60,183 nt of DNA, from the NCBI GenBank assembly GCA_031277315.1, contig JAITMP010000002.1, positions 1 through 60,183 of the forward strand, given 5' to 3'. Positions 27,796-35,472 of the stretch are shown in pieces. Source of the stretch: Zoogloeaceae bacterium (GTDB lineage: Bacteria > Pseudomonadota > Gammaproteobacteria > Burkholderiales > Rhodocyclaceae). A program made the position numbers and the translations under genes. The first letter of the stretch is position 1; the number at the start of each line of letters is the position of its first letter. The notes under the pieces were generated by a model, which saw nothing but the letters and a program-made list of their open reading frames with translations, was not told where the DNA came from and searched no databases.

Positions 27796-30318
27796 ATGAG
27801 CCTCGAACCGAAGGCCGGCTGTTATCACTGCGGTCTGCCCGTGCCTCGGGATGCGCATTTTTCCGTCGCCATCGGCGGCAGTCCGCGCGAGATGTGTTGC
27901 GCCGGTTGTCAGGCGGTGGCGCAGGCGATTGTCGATAACGGTTTGGATGATTATTACCGGCACCGCGACGCGCTGCCGGAGAGTCCGCGCGAGGCGCTGC
28001 CGGCGGCGCTGGGGGAACTGGCGCTTTTCGATCATCCCGATGTCCAGAAAAATTTCGTCCGTCCGCTCTCCGGCCATGAACGCGAGGCTTCGCTGATTCT
28101 GGAGGGCATCACCTGCGCCGCCTGCGTCTGGCTCAACGAGCGGCACTTGTCGCGTCAGGACGGCGTCATGGCGGTGGAGATCAACTACGCCACGCGGCGC
28201 GCCCGCGTGCGCTGGGACGAGCAGCGCATCCATCTTTCCGGCATTCTTGCCGCCGTCACCGCCATCGGCTACCGCGCTTATCCTTACGACGCGGCGCGCG
28301 CGGAGGAGATCGCCGGGCGCGAGCGCCGCGCCGCGCTGTGGCGTTTGTTCGTGGCCGGTTTCGGCATGATGCAGGTGATGATGTACGCCGTGCCGGCTTA
28401 TGTGGCGGGAGAGGGGGAGATGAGCGTCGAGATCGCCCATCTCCTGCGCTGGGCGAGCCTGGTGCTGACGCTGCCGGTGGTGCTGTATTCCGCCGCGCCG
28501 TTCTTTCGCAACGCCTGGCGCGACGTGCGCCTGAAGCGGGTCGGCATGGATGTGCCGGTGGCGCTCGGCGTCGGTTCCGCTTTCGCCGCCAGCGTGTGGG
28601 CGACGTTGACCGGCGCGGGCGAGGTCTATTTCGACTCGGTGACGATGTTCGTTTTCCTGCTCCTCGGCGGGCGTTATCTGGAGATGCTGGCGCGGCATCG
28701 TTGCGTGCGCGCCATCGAGCGCGTCGGCCGCGCCCTGCCGGCGTTCGCCGAGCGGCTGCCGGCCTGGCCGGACAAGACGGCTGAGCGCGTCGCCGTTTCC
28801 GCGCTGGCGCCGGGAGATTGCGTGCTGGTGGCGCCGGGACAAACGGTGCCGGCGGACGGCAGCATGATCGAGGGTGAGAGCGAAGTCGACGAATCCCTGC
28901 TTACGGGCGAAAGCCGGCCTGTTCCGAAGACGGTCGGCAGCGCGCTGACCGGCGGCACGGTCAACATCCGCAGCCCGTTCGTGCTGCAAGTGGAGAAGGT
29001 CGGCGAGGCGACGCGGCTGGCGTCGATCGTGCGCCTGATGGAACGCGCCATGAACGAGAAGCCCCGGCTGGTGCGGCTGGCCGATCGCGTCGCCGCCTGG
29101 TTCGTCGCGGCGCTGCTGGTTTTGGCGCTGGCGACCGGCATTGTCTGGAGCCAGATCGACCCCGCGCGCGCGTTGTGGATTTTCGTCTCGGTGCTGGTGG
29201 TGAGCTGCCCTTGCGCGCTGTCGCTGGCGACGCCGGCGGCGCTGGCGGTGGCGACCGGCGCGTTCTCGCGCTTGGGGTTGCTTGTCTCGCGCGGCCATGC
29301 CATCGAGACGCTGGCCCGCGCCGATCATTTCGTGTTCGACAAGACCGGCACGCTGACCTGGGGCCGTTTGCGTCTTCTGGAAACGCTTCCGCTCGGCGGG
29401 ATGCCAGCGGAAGCGGCGCTGCAGACGGAAGCGTTGCAATTGGCGGCGGCGCTTGAGCAAGGTTCCGAGCACGCCATCGGCGCCGCCTTGCGGGCCGCAG
29501 TTTCCGATGCGCCGCTGCCGGCGACGCAGAACATTCAGGCCACGACCGGACAGGGCGTGGAAGGCATCGTCGATGGGTGCAGAGTGCGCCTTGGCCGGCC
29601 CGCGTTCGCCGGGGCGATGCACGGGCTGCCGTTGCCGCGCGAGGCGCAACAGTTATTCGCCGGCGGAGACACCTGCGTCGTGCTGGCCGATGAGACGGGC
29701 TGGCTCGCCGCGTTCCGGCTCGGCGACCGGCTGCGCGACGGAGCGGACGATCTGGTGCGCCGCTTGCGCGGGCTGGGCTGCCGCGTTTCCCTTCTCTCGG
29801 GCGACGCGCCCGAAGCGGTGGCGCAGGTCGCCGGGGCGCTGTCGATCACGGATGCGCACGGTGGCATGGCGCCGCAGGACAAGCACGATTTCATCGCCCG
29901 TCTGCAAGCGCAGGGCGCCGTGGTGGCGATGGTGGGCGACGGCGTCAACGACGCGCCCGTGCTGGCGCAGGCGCAGGTGTCCGTCGCCATGGGCGGTGGC
30001 ACGGAGCTGGCCCGCAATCAGTCTGATGTCGTGCTGTTGGGGGAGGGTCTGGCGGCGCTTGCCAAGGGCGTCGCGCTGGCGCGGCGCACGCATCGCATCG
30101 TGCGGCAGAACCTCGGCTGGGCCTTCGTCTATAACCTGTCGGCGATTCCGCTGGCGATGGCGGGATGGGTCACGCCGTGGATGGCCGGCATCGGCATGTC
30201 GATGAGTTCGCTGCTGGTCGTCGCCAATGCGCTGCGGCTCCAGCGGGGGCCGGATTCCGACGAGAAACCGGCGTTAGCGCGCGGCGCGGAACAAACACCG
30301 CCGCTTTCTGGTCAATAA
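27796..30318 (+). CDS. ccoI: Copper-translocating P-type ATPase for cbb3 oxidase (CcoI/FixI)
   Basis: This 840-residue P1B-type ATPase exports copper across the inner membrane for cbb3 oxidase assembly. The N-terminus has the Cys pairs typical of FixI (C9-x2-C12, C34/C35-x2-C38), then a metal-binding CxxC (C107-A-A-C110). The CPC transmembrane motif is near residue 471 (SCPCALS), with TGES, the phosphorylation motif DKTGT (D515) and GDGVNDAP. The gene starts almost directly after the tRNA-Thr terminator, so its promoter is not obvious. In many bacteria ccoI follows ccoGH and is next to ccoS; here it is upstream of ccoNOQP, and cytochrome c' and b561 genes lie between it and ccoS. Confidence 0.96.
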   Translation: MSLEPKAGCYHCGLPVPRDAHFSVAIGGSPREMCCAGCQAVAQAIVDNGLDDYYRHRDALPESPREALPAALGELALFDHPDVQKNFVRPLSGHEREASLILEGITCAACVWLNERHLSRQDGVMAVEINYATRRARVRWDEQRIHLSGILAAVTAIGYRAYPYDAARAEEIAGRERRAALWRLFVAGFGMMQVMMYAVPAYVAGEGEMSVEIAHLLRWASLVLTLPVVLYSAAPFFRNAWRDVRLKRVGMDVPVALGVGSAFAASVWATLTGAGEVYFDSVTMFVFLLLGGRYLEMLARHRCVRAIERVGRALPAFAERLPAWPDKTAERVAVSALAPGDCVLVAPGQTVPADGSMIEGESEVDESLLTGESRPVPKTVGSALTGGTVNIRSPFVLQVEKVGEATRLASIVRLMERAMNEKPRLVRLADRVAAWFVAALLVLALATGIVWSQIDPARALWIFVSVLVVSCPCALSLATPAALAVATGAFSRLGLLVSRGHAIETLARADHFVFDKTGTLTWGRLRLLETLPLGGMPAEAALQTEALQLAAALEQGSEHAIGAALRAAVSDAPLPATQNIQATTGQGVEGIVDGCRVRLGRPAFAGAMHGLPLPREAQQLFAGGDTCVVLADETGWLAAFRLGDRLRDGADDLVRRLRGLGCRVSLLSGDAPEAVAQVAGALSITDAHGGMAPQDKHDFIARLQAQGAVVAMVGDGVNDAPVLAQAQVSVAMGGGTELARNQSDVVLLGEGLAALAKGVALARRTHRIVRQNLGWAFVYNLSAIPLAMAGWVTPWMAGIGMSMSSLLVVANALRLQRGPDSDEKPALARGAEQTPPLSGQ

Positions 30319-30466
30319 TAATTCGTGGCGATGGCGAAGAATGGGTATCAAACAGGCGCCCAATGAGCGTCAAGCGGCGCTTTTGGACGCATAATTATTT
30401 TCTTGCATGCCTTGCCATGTGAAACAGTTACAATCGAAATCTGGTTTATCAACGGAGAGAATATCC

Positions 30467-30925
30467 ATGAAGAAATACATCCTTACCCTGCTCGGTATCA
30501 CTCTGGCTGGCGGCGCCGCTGCTCAACTCAAGCCGGAAGAGGCCATCAAGTTCCGCCAGTCCGCCTATACCACGATGGCCTGGAACATGCACCGCATCAA
30601 GGATAACGTGGAAGGCAAGTACAACAAGGATGAGGTCATCAAGGCCGCCAACGTCATCCAGAGCATTGCCAACTCGGGTTTGGGATCGCTGTATCTGCCG
30701 GGCACCGACAAGGGCAAGGGCTGGAAGGAAACCCGCCTCAAACCGGAATTGTTCAAGGCCGAGAACCGGGAAAAGGTCGGCAAGCTGGCCACCAATTTCA
30801 GCCGGGAAGCCAATGAAATGGCCAAGGTGGCCGCTACCGGCGATGCCGCCGCAGCCAAGACGCAGTTCGGCAAGCTGGGCGAAACCTGCAAGGCCTGTCA
30901 CGACGACTTCAGAACCAAGGAGTAA
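30467..30925 (+). CDS. Cytochrome c' (periplasmic)
   Basis: This 152-residue precursor begins MKKYILTLLGITLAGGAAAQ, a signal peptide likely cut after AAA. It ends with the single haem site CKACH (141-145), the C-terminal position typical of four-helix cytochrome c'. Proteins of this family bind NO and can protect against it. The ATG at 30467 follows GGAGAG at the right distance; longer in-frame starts lack a signal sequence. It is followed by a strong terminator and a cytochrome b561 gene, so the two are adjacent but perhaps not one transcript. Confidence 0.93.
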   Translation: MKKYILTLLGITLAGGAAAQLKPEEAIKFRQSAYTTMAWNMHRIKDNVEGKYNKDEVIKAANVIQSIANSGLGSLYLPGTDKGKGWKETRLKPELFKAENREKVGKLATNFSREANEMAKVAATGDAAAAKTQFGKLGETCKACHDDFRTKE

Positions 30926-30948
30926 GCCGGGCCGCCCCGCGCTATCCG

Positions 30949-30979
30949 ACAGGCGCCTGCGGGCGCCTGTTTCGCTTTT
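30949..30979 (+). terminator. Intrinsic terminator after cytochrome c'
   Basis: A perfect 9-bp stem (ACAGGCGCC / GGCGCCTGT, loop TGCG) is followed by TTCGCTTTT, 24 bases after the stop codon. Confidence 0.8.
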
Positions 30980-31000
30980 ACCGGATACGAAAGAAACATC

Positions 31001-31693
31001 ATGAGCAGCAAACGCATTCGTCTTTGGGATCTGCCCACCCGCCTGTTTCACTGGCTGCTGGTCGCGGCCGTGGCCGCTGCCGTCGTCTGCGGCCAGTTGG
31101 GCGGCAACCTGATTGTCTGGCATGGGCGCATCGGCCTGTTCGTCGTCGGCTTGATCGCTTTCCGCATCGTTTGGGGTGTACTCGGTTCAACCTATGCCCG
31201 TTTCATCCATTTTCTGCCGACGCCGGCGCGGGTCTTCGCCTATCTGCGCGGAGAGTGGCGCGAGCCGGGACATAACCCGCTCGGCGCCTTGTCCGTCTTC
31301 GCCATGATTGCCGTGGTCGGTTTCCAGGCGGTTTCGGGGCTGTTCGCCAATGACGACATCGCTTTTCAGGGGCCGCTTTACGATCTGGTCGGGCAGGATG
31401 CCAGCAATCGGCTCACCAGCCTGCATCATCTGGCAGGGAATCTCCTGTATGTGCTGGTCGGCCTGCATGTGGCGGCGATCGCTTTTTATCGCTTTGTCAA
31501 AAAAGACAATCTGGTCTGGCCGATGTTTACCGGCCGGAAAGAAGTTACGCATGGCGAGGATGCCCAAGGCGGCGGTTTGATGGCGTTCGCCGTTGCCTTG
31601 CTGGTGGCGGTTGCCGCCGTTTATGGCGCCAGCGGCGCCTGGCTGCCGGCGCCGCCGCCTCCGCCGCCGGCGGCAGAAACGCCGAACTGGTGA
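31001..31693 (+). CDS. Cytochrome b561 family membrane protein
   Basis: This 230-residue di-haem b-type membrane protein has four main hydrophobic helices. The start RLWDLPTRLFHWLLVAAV and the His residues in HW, WHGRIGL, LHHLAGN and GLHVAAIAFY match the bacterial cytochrome b561/hydrogenase b-subunit family, which shuttles electrons between quinol and periplasmic c-type cytochromes. An extra C-terminal helix is followed by a short proline-rich tail (PAPPPPPPAA). The pairing with cytochrome c' suggests a shared redox role, which is inference. ccoS starts 12 bases after its stop. Confidence 0.92.
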   Translation: MSSKRIRLWDLPTRLFHWLLVAAVAAAVVCGQLGGNLIVWHGRIGLFVVGLIAFRIVWGVLGSTYARFIHFLPTPARVFAYLRGEWREPGHNPLGALSVFAMIAVVGFQAVSGLFANDDIAFQGPLYDLVGQDASNRLTSLHHLAGNLLYVLVGLHVAAIAFYRFVKKDNLVWPMFTGRKEVTHGEDAQGGGLMAFAVALLVAVAAVYGASGAWLPAPPPPPPAAETPNW

Positions 31694-31705
31694 GTGAAAG
31701 AAACG

Positions 31706-31918
31706 ATGGAAAGCCTCTACCTGCTGATCCCGCTCTCCGTTCTGCTGGTGTTCCTGATCGGGCTGATCTTCTGGTGGTCGATCAGAAGCGGGCAGTTCGA
31801 CGATCTGGAAGGGCCGGGCTATCGTGTGCTGATGGATGACGACCGGCCGTCAAACCAGCCGTCCGCAGAGGCGGCAGAGGTAGCAGAGGGGCAGGGCGGC
31901 GGTCAGAATCGGCGATGA
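31706..31918 (+). CDS. ccoS: cbb3 oxidase maturation protein CcoS
   Basis: This 70-residue single-pass protein is needed for haem b and CuB insertion into CcoN. MESLYLLIPLSVLLVFLIGLIFWW is the membrane helix, followed by the family signature SGQFDDLEGPGYRVLMDDD. I use the ATG at 31706, the normal CcoS start, over a GTG at 31694 that directly abuts the b561 stop. An FNR-like site begins two bases after its stop codon. Confidence 0.95.
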   Translation: MESLYLLIPLSVLLVFLIGLIFWWSIRSGQFDDLEGPGYRVLMDDDRPSNQPSAEAAEVAEGQGGGQNRR

Positions 31919-31919
31919 T

Positions 31920-31960
31920 TTGATTTATGTCAATTTTTTTCGATGCGTCTCATCCATACT
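31920..31960 (+). promoter_or_regulatory. FNR/ANR-like site with class II-spaced -10
   Basis: TTGAT-TTAT-GTCAA (31920-31933) matches TTGAT-N4-ATCAA at 9 of 10 positions. CATACT at 31955-31960 falls where the -10 of a class II FNR promoter would be if the site is centred at -41.5, giving a start near 31968. There is no gene directly downstream; a terminator follows at 32019-32045. Confidence 0.55.
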
Positions 31961-31966
31961 CCGCCC

Positions 31967-32045
31967 ATGGTTTTGGGTTTGCCAGCAAGCCCGGAATGAA
32001 GTCTCTCTGTTGGGGTTGGGGTGCGCACGGCGCACCCTTTTTTTT
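31967..32045 (+). ncRNA. Candidate oxygen-regulated small RNA between ccoS and ccoN
   Basis: A transcript starting near 31968 under the FNR-like promoter would be about 78 nt and end at the intrinsic terminator 32019-32045. It has a single-stranded CT-rich stretch (CTCTCTGTTGGGG) ahead of the terminator hairpin and its poly-U tail, the general layout of Hfq-dependent sRNAs. Short ORFs crossing the region read through the terminator and have no recognisable product. FnrS and AniS show that FNR-dependent sRNAs exist elsewhere; I see no clear similarity to either. Confidence 0.4.
32019..32045 (+). terminator. Intrinsic terminator between ccoS and ccoN
   Basis: A perfect 8-bp stem (GGGTGCGC / GCGCACCC, loop ACG) is followed by eight T. 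It ends the upstream ccoI-ccoS reading and isolates ccoNOQP transcription. Confidence 0.9.
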
Positions 32046-32091
32046 GCGGATGGGGTATTTTTTGGCTTGCGGAAAAGTGATACATTTACTT

Positions 32092-32120
32092 TTGACTTCA
32101 ATCAATCAAGCGTGTACTAT
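32092..32120 (+). promoter_or_regulatory. ccoN promoter with overlapping FNR/ANR-like site
   Basis: TTGAC-TTCA-ATCAA (32092-32105) is a 9-of-10 FNR match. The same TTGACT also forms a near-consensus -35 with TACTAT 17 bases later (32115-32120), predicting a start near 32127. If FNR instead activates from -41.5, the start would be near 32140, where the -10 is poor. Both readings are open. Confidence 0.6.
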
Positions 32121-32204
32121 TCGCCGCCAGTAGCCTTGCTCCGAAAAGGGGTATTTGCTGCTCCAACAAACCAACTTCGTATTTTTTAAATGAGGTCCTC
32201 CGAT

Positions 32205-33629
32205 ATGGATAACCACTCTACGTACAACTACAAGGTAGTGCGCTGGTTTGCCGTCATGACGGTAATCTGGGGCATCGTCGGGATGCTGGTGGGAGTGATC
32301 ATTGCTGCGCAACTGGTATGGCCGGGCCTCAATCTGCATGAATTTCTGGGCTACGGGCGGCTGCGGCCCTTGCATACCAATGCGGTGATTTTCGCGTTTG
32401 GCGGCTGCGCGCTGTTCGCCACCAGTTACTACGTGGTGCAGCGGACTTGTCATACGCCGCTGTTCGCGCCCGGACTGGCGGCATTCACTTTCTGGGGCTG
32501 GCAACTGGTGATCGTGCTGGCGGCGCTGTCGCTGCCTCTGGGATTCACCACCGGCAAGGAATATGCCGAACTCGAATGGCCGATCGACATCCTGATTACC
32601 CTGGTATGGGTGTCCTACGCGATCGTGTTCTTCGGCACCATCATCAAGCGGCGCGTGCCGCACATCTATGTCGCCAACTGGTTCTACGGCGGCTTCATCC
32701 TGACAGTGGCGCTGCTGCACCTGGTCAATAGCTGCGAAATTCCGGTTTCGCTCACCAAGAGCTACTCCTGCTACGCGGGAGTGCAGGATGCGATGGTTCA
32801 GTGGTGGTACGGCCACAACGCGGTGGGATTCTTCCTTACTGCCGGCTTCCTCGGCATGATGTACTACTTCGTGCCCAAGCAGGCGGGCCGTCCGGTGTAT
32901 TCCTACCGGCTGTCGGTGGTGCACTTCTGGGCGCTCATCTTCACCTACATGTGGGCCGGCCCGCACCACCTGCACTACACCGCGCTGCCTGACTGGACGC
33001 AATCGGTCGGCATGATCTTCTCGCTGATCCTGCTCGCGCCGTCGTGGGGCGGCATGATCAACGGCATCATGACCATGTCCGGCGCCTGGCACAAGCTGCG
33101 GGACGATCCGATTCTGAAGTTCCTCATCACCAGCCTGTCGTTCTACGGCATGAGCACCTTTGAAGGCCCGATGATGTCGATCAAGACGGTCAACGCCTTG
33201 TCGCACTACACGGACTGGACGGTCGGCCACGTGCATAGCGGCGCGCTCGGCTGGGTCGCCTTCATCTCGATCGGCTCGATTTACTACCTGATCCCGCGCC
33301 TGTTCGGCAAGGAGCAGATGTACAGCGTGCGGCTGATGACGGCGCACTTCTGGATCGCCACCATCGGCGTGGTGCTCTACATCGCCGCGATGTGGATCGC
33401 CGGCGTGATGCAGGGCCTCATGTGGCGCGCCACCGATCCGGACGGCACGCTCACTTACGCCTTCGTCGAAGCGGTCAAAAACACCTACCTGTTCTGGACC
33501 ATCCGCTTCATCGGCGGCCTGATGTTCCTGGTGGGCATGCTCTTGATGGCCTGGAACCTCTGGAAAACCGCTGCGGGGGCGAAAGCCTATGACGCCCCGG
33601 TGCTGGCGCCAGCCGGCGGTCACGCTTGA
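32205..33629 (+). CDS. ccoN: cbb3-type cytochrome c oxidase subunit I
   Basis: CcoN is the 474-residue catalytic subunit with haem b, haem b3 and CuB; it reduces O2 to water at low oxygen and pumps protons. It has about 12 hydrophobic segments and the conserved histidine regions [28 protein letters not shown] and [11 protein letters not shown]. The start [10 protein letters not shown] at 32205 follows GAGGTCC; an ATG 15 bases earlier is in frame. It is the first gene of ccoNOQP, behind an FNR-like site and its own promoter. ccoO starts 17 bases after its stop. Confidence 0.98.
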   Translation: MDNHSTYNYKVVRWFAVMTVIWGIVGMLVGVIIAAQLVWPGLNLHEFLGYGRLRPLHTNAVIFAFGGCALFATSYYVVQRTCHTPLFAPGLAAFTFWGWQLVIVLAALSLPLGFTTGKEYAELEWPIDILITLVWVSYAIVFFGTIIKRRVPHIYVANWFYGGFILTVALLHLVNSCEIPVSLTKSYSCYAGVQDAMVQWWYGHNAVGFFLTAGFLGMMYYFVPKQAGRPVYSYRLSVVHFWALIFTYMWAGPHHLHYTALPDWTQSVGMIFSLILLAPSWGGMINGIMTMSGAWHKLRDDPILKFLITSLSFYGMSTFEGPMMSIKTVNALSHYTDWTVGHVHSGALGWVAFISIGSIYYLIPRLFGKEQMYSVRLMTAHFWIATIGVVLYIAAMWIAGVMQGLMWRATDPDGTLTYAFVEAVKNTYLFWTIRFIGGLMFLVGMLLMAWNLWKTAAGAKAYDAPVLAPAGGHA

Positions 33630-33646
33630 ACTCGGAGAGAGACCAA

Positions 33647-34255
33647 ATGAAACTGACGCACGACTTCATTGAACGCAACATCGGCCTGATGATCGTCCTC
33701 ACCGTTCTGGTGGTCAGCGTGGGCGGGCTGGTCGAGATCGTACCGCTGTTCTTCCAGCATTCCACCACCCAGCCGGTGGCGGGGCTGAAGCCCTACGACG
33801 CGGTGCAACTCACCGGACGGGATATCTACATCCGCGAAGGCTGCTACAACTGCCACTCGCAGATGATCCGCCCGTTCCGCGCCGAGACTGAACGCTACGG
33901 CCACTATTCGGTGGCCGGCGAGTTCGTCTATGACCACCCCTTCCAGTGGGGCTCCAAGCGCACCGGCCCGGATCTTGCCCGGGTGGGCGAGCGTTATTCC
34001 GACGAGTGGCACCGCGCGCACCTGACCAACCCGCGCGACGTGGTGCCCGAGTCGAACATGCCGCCGTACGCCTTCCTTGACCGGCCGGCCCGGAGCGGCG
34101 ACATCGAAGCCAAGATGCAGGCGCTGCGCAAGGTCGGCGTCCCCTACAAGGACGAAGACATTGCCGGGGCGAAGGCCATGCTGGAAGGCAAGACCGAGAT
34201 GGACGCCCTGATTGCCTACCTGCAAGGGCTGGGCACCGCCTTGAAGCAGAGGTAA
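33647..34255 (+). CDS. ccoO: cbb3-type cytochrome c oxidase subunit II
   Basis: CcoO is the 202-residue mono-haem c subunit, anchored by one N-terminal helix (about 11-35). The haem site CYNCH is at 66-70, and the axial methionine is probably in SNMPPYAFL. The ATG at 33647 ([11 protein letters not shown]) follows GGAGAGAGACC; an upstream in-frame start overlapping ccoN is less likely. It passes electrons from CcoP to CcoN. Confidence 0.98.
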   Translation: MKLTHDFIERNIGLMIVLTVLVVSVGGLVEIVPLFFQHSTTQPVAGLKPYDAVQLTGRDIYIREGCYNCHSQMIRPFRAETERYGHYSVAGEFVYDHPFQWGSKRTGPDLARVGERYSDEWHRAHLTNPRDVVPESNMPPYAFLDRPARSGDIEAKMQALRKVGVPYKDEDIAGAKAMLEGKTEMDALIAYLQGLGTALKQR

Positions 34256-34259
34256 GCGC

Positions 34260-34475
34260 ATGGACATCAACGACATGCGTTCGATCGTGACGGTCCTGGC
34301 ATTTGCCAGCTTCATCGGCATTGTGCTCTGGGCCTATGGCGGGCGCCGCCGCGCGGCTTTTGACGAAGCCGCCCGGCTGCCCTTTACGGAAGACGACGAT
34401 CCCGCTCCCGTGGCGGGCAAGGGGAGCGCGGTCAAGGCCGCGCAAGTCAAAGGACTCGAAGGGAAAGCATCATGA
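34260..34475 (+). CDS. ccoQ: cbb3-type cytochrome oxidase subunit CcoQ (subunit IV)
   Basis: This 71-residue protein has one membrane helix (SIVTVLAFASFIGIVLWAYGG) and a charged cytoplasmic tail (FTEDDDPAPV), the layout of CcoQ/FixQ, which stabilises the complex. It starts 4 bases after the ccoO stop and overlaps ccoP by 4 bases. Confidence 0.93.
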   Translation: MDINDMRSIVTVLAFASFIGIVLWAYGGRRRAAFDEAARLPFTEDDDPAPVAGKGSAVKAAQVKGLEGKAS

Positions 34476-35395
34476 GCGATTTCGTCAATGGATTCTGGAG
34501 CGTTTATGTGGCGCTCATCGTTTTGGTGAGCGTCGTTGGCTGCGGCGTGTTCCTGTGGGTGCAAAGCAAGGCCAAGGTTGCCGCCAGTCCGACGGGCGAG
34601 GTGCAGACCGTGGGCCACGTCTGGGACGAGACGCTTGAGGAGTACAACAACCCGCTGCCGCGCTGGTGGAGCTGGATGTTCTACATCACGGTGATCTTTG
34701 CCTTGGGCTATCTGGTCATGTTCCCGGGGCTGGGCGCTTATCAGGGTCAGCTCAACTGGAGTTCGCGCGGTGAGTATGAAAGCGAGATGACGACCGCCGA
34801 GCAGAAGTACGGTCCGATCTTCGCCAAGTTTCAGGGACAGGATCTGAAAGCCCTGGCGGCTGACCCGGAAGCGCACAAGATGGGCGAGCGGCTGTTTCTC
34901 ACCTACTGCTCGCAGTGCCACGGCTCGGATGCGCGCGGGGCGAAAGGGTTTCCGGATCTGACCAACGATGATTGGCAGTGGGGAGGCGAGCCTGACCAGA
35001 TTGAGACCACGATCATGGACGGTCGTCAGACGGCGATGCCTTCGCATGCCCATCTCGGCGACGAAGCGATCAAGGATCTGGCCAACTATGTGCGTTCGCT
35101 CTCCAGCCTCCAGCACGACGCCGAGCGCGCCGCGCGCGGGAAGGAAGCGTTCACGACTGCCGGCTGCGTTGCCTGTCACGGCCCCGACGCGAAGGGCATG
35201 TTCGCGGTGGGCGCGCCTAATTTGACCGACGGAATCTGGCTCTACGGCTCTTCGGAGGCGACCATCATCGAGACTATTACCCATGGCCGCACCAACAAGA
35301 TGCCCTCGCACAAGGACTTCCTTGGCCAAAACAAGGTTCATCTTCTCGCCGCCTATGTTTACAGCTTGTCCCACAGCGGGGCAGGAGGTCAGTAA
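34472..35395 (+). CDS. ccoP: cbb3-type cytochrome c oxidase subunit III
   Basis: CcoP is a 307-residue di-haem c subunit that accepts electrons from soluble cytochromes. It has two N-terminal hydrophobic segments (about 8-30 and 68-86) around the conserved WDETLEEYNNPLPRWW, then haem sites CSQCH (146-150) and CVACH (232-236). It overlaps ccoQ by ATGA and is followed by a strong terminator before ccoG. Confidence 0.98.
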   Translation: MSDFVNGFWSVYVALIVLVSVVGCGVFLWVQSKAKVAASPTGEVQTVGHVWDETLEEYNNPLPRWWSWMFYITVIFALGYLVMFPGLGAYQGQLNWSSRGEYESEMTTAEQKYGPIFAKFQGQDLKALAADPEAHKMGERLFLTYCSQCHGSDARGAKGFPDLTNDDWQWGGEPDQIETTIMDGRQTAMPSHAHLGDEAIKDLANYVRSLSSLQHDAERAARGKEAFTTAGCVACHGPDAKGMFAVGAPNLTDGIWLYGSSEATIIETITHGRTNKMPSHKDFLGQNKVHLLAAYVYSLSHSGAGGQ

Positions 35396-35416
35396 ACAGT
35401 AAAGCTGTGTCACAAT

Positions 35417-35454
35417 GAACGCCCCGGGGCGTCACCCCCGGGGCGTTCGTTTTT
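35417..35454 (+). terminator. Intrinsic terminator after ccoP
   Basis: A perfect 13-bp stem (GAACGCCCCGGGG / CCCCGGGGCGTTC) with a short loop is followed by GTTTTT. ccoG starts 18 bases later with no separate promoter visible, so read-through probably sets ccoGH at a lower level than ccoNOQP. Confidence 0.9.
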
Positions 35455-35472
35455 CAGATATCAGAAGAGATC

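Noticed and set aside
27790-29649. Open frame of 619 codons on the minus strand
   Set aside because: It is antisense to ccoI, whose metal-binding, CPC and DKTGT motifs are intact.
31920-32189. Two short ORFs (68 and 89 codons) between ccoS and ccoN
   Set aside because: Both read through the terminator hairpin and T-run, have no ribosome site, and show no recognisable sequence.
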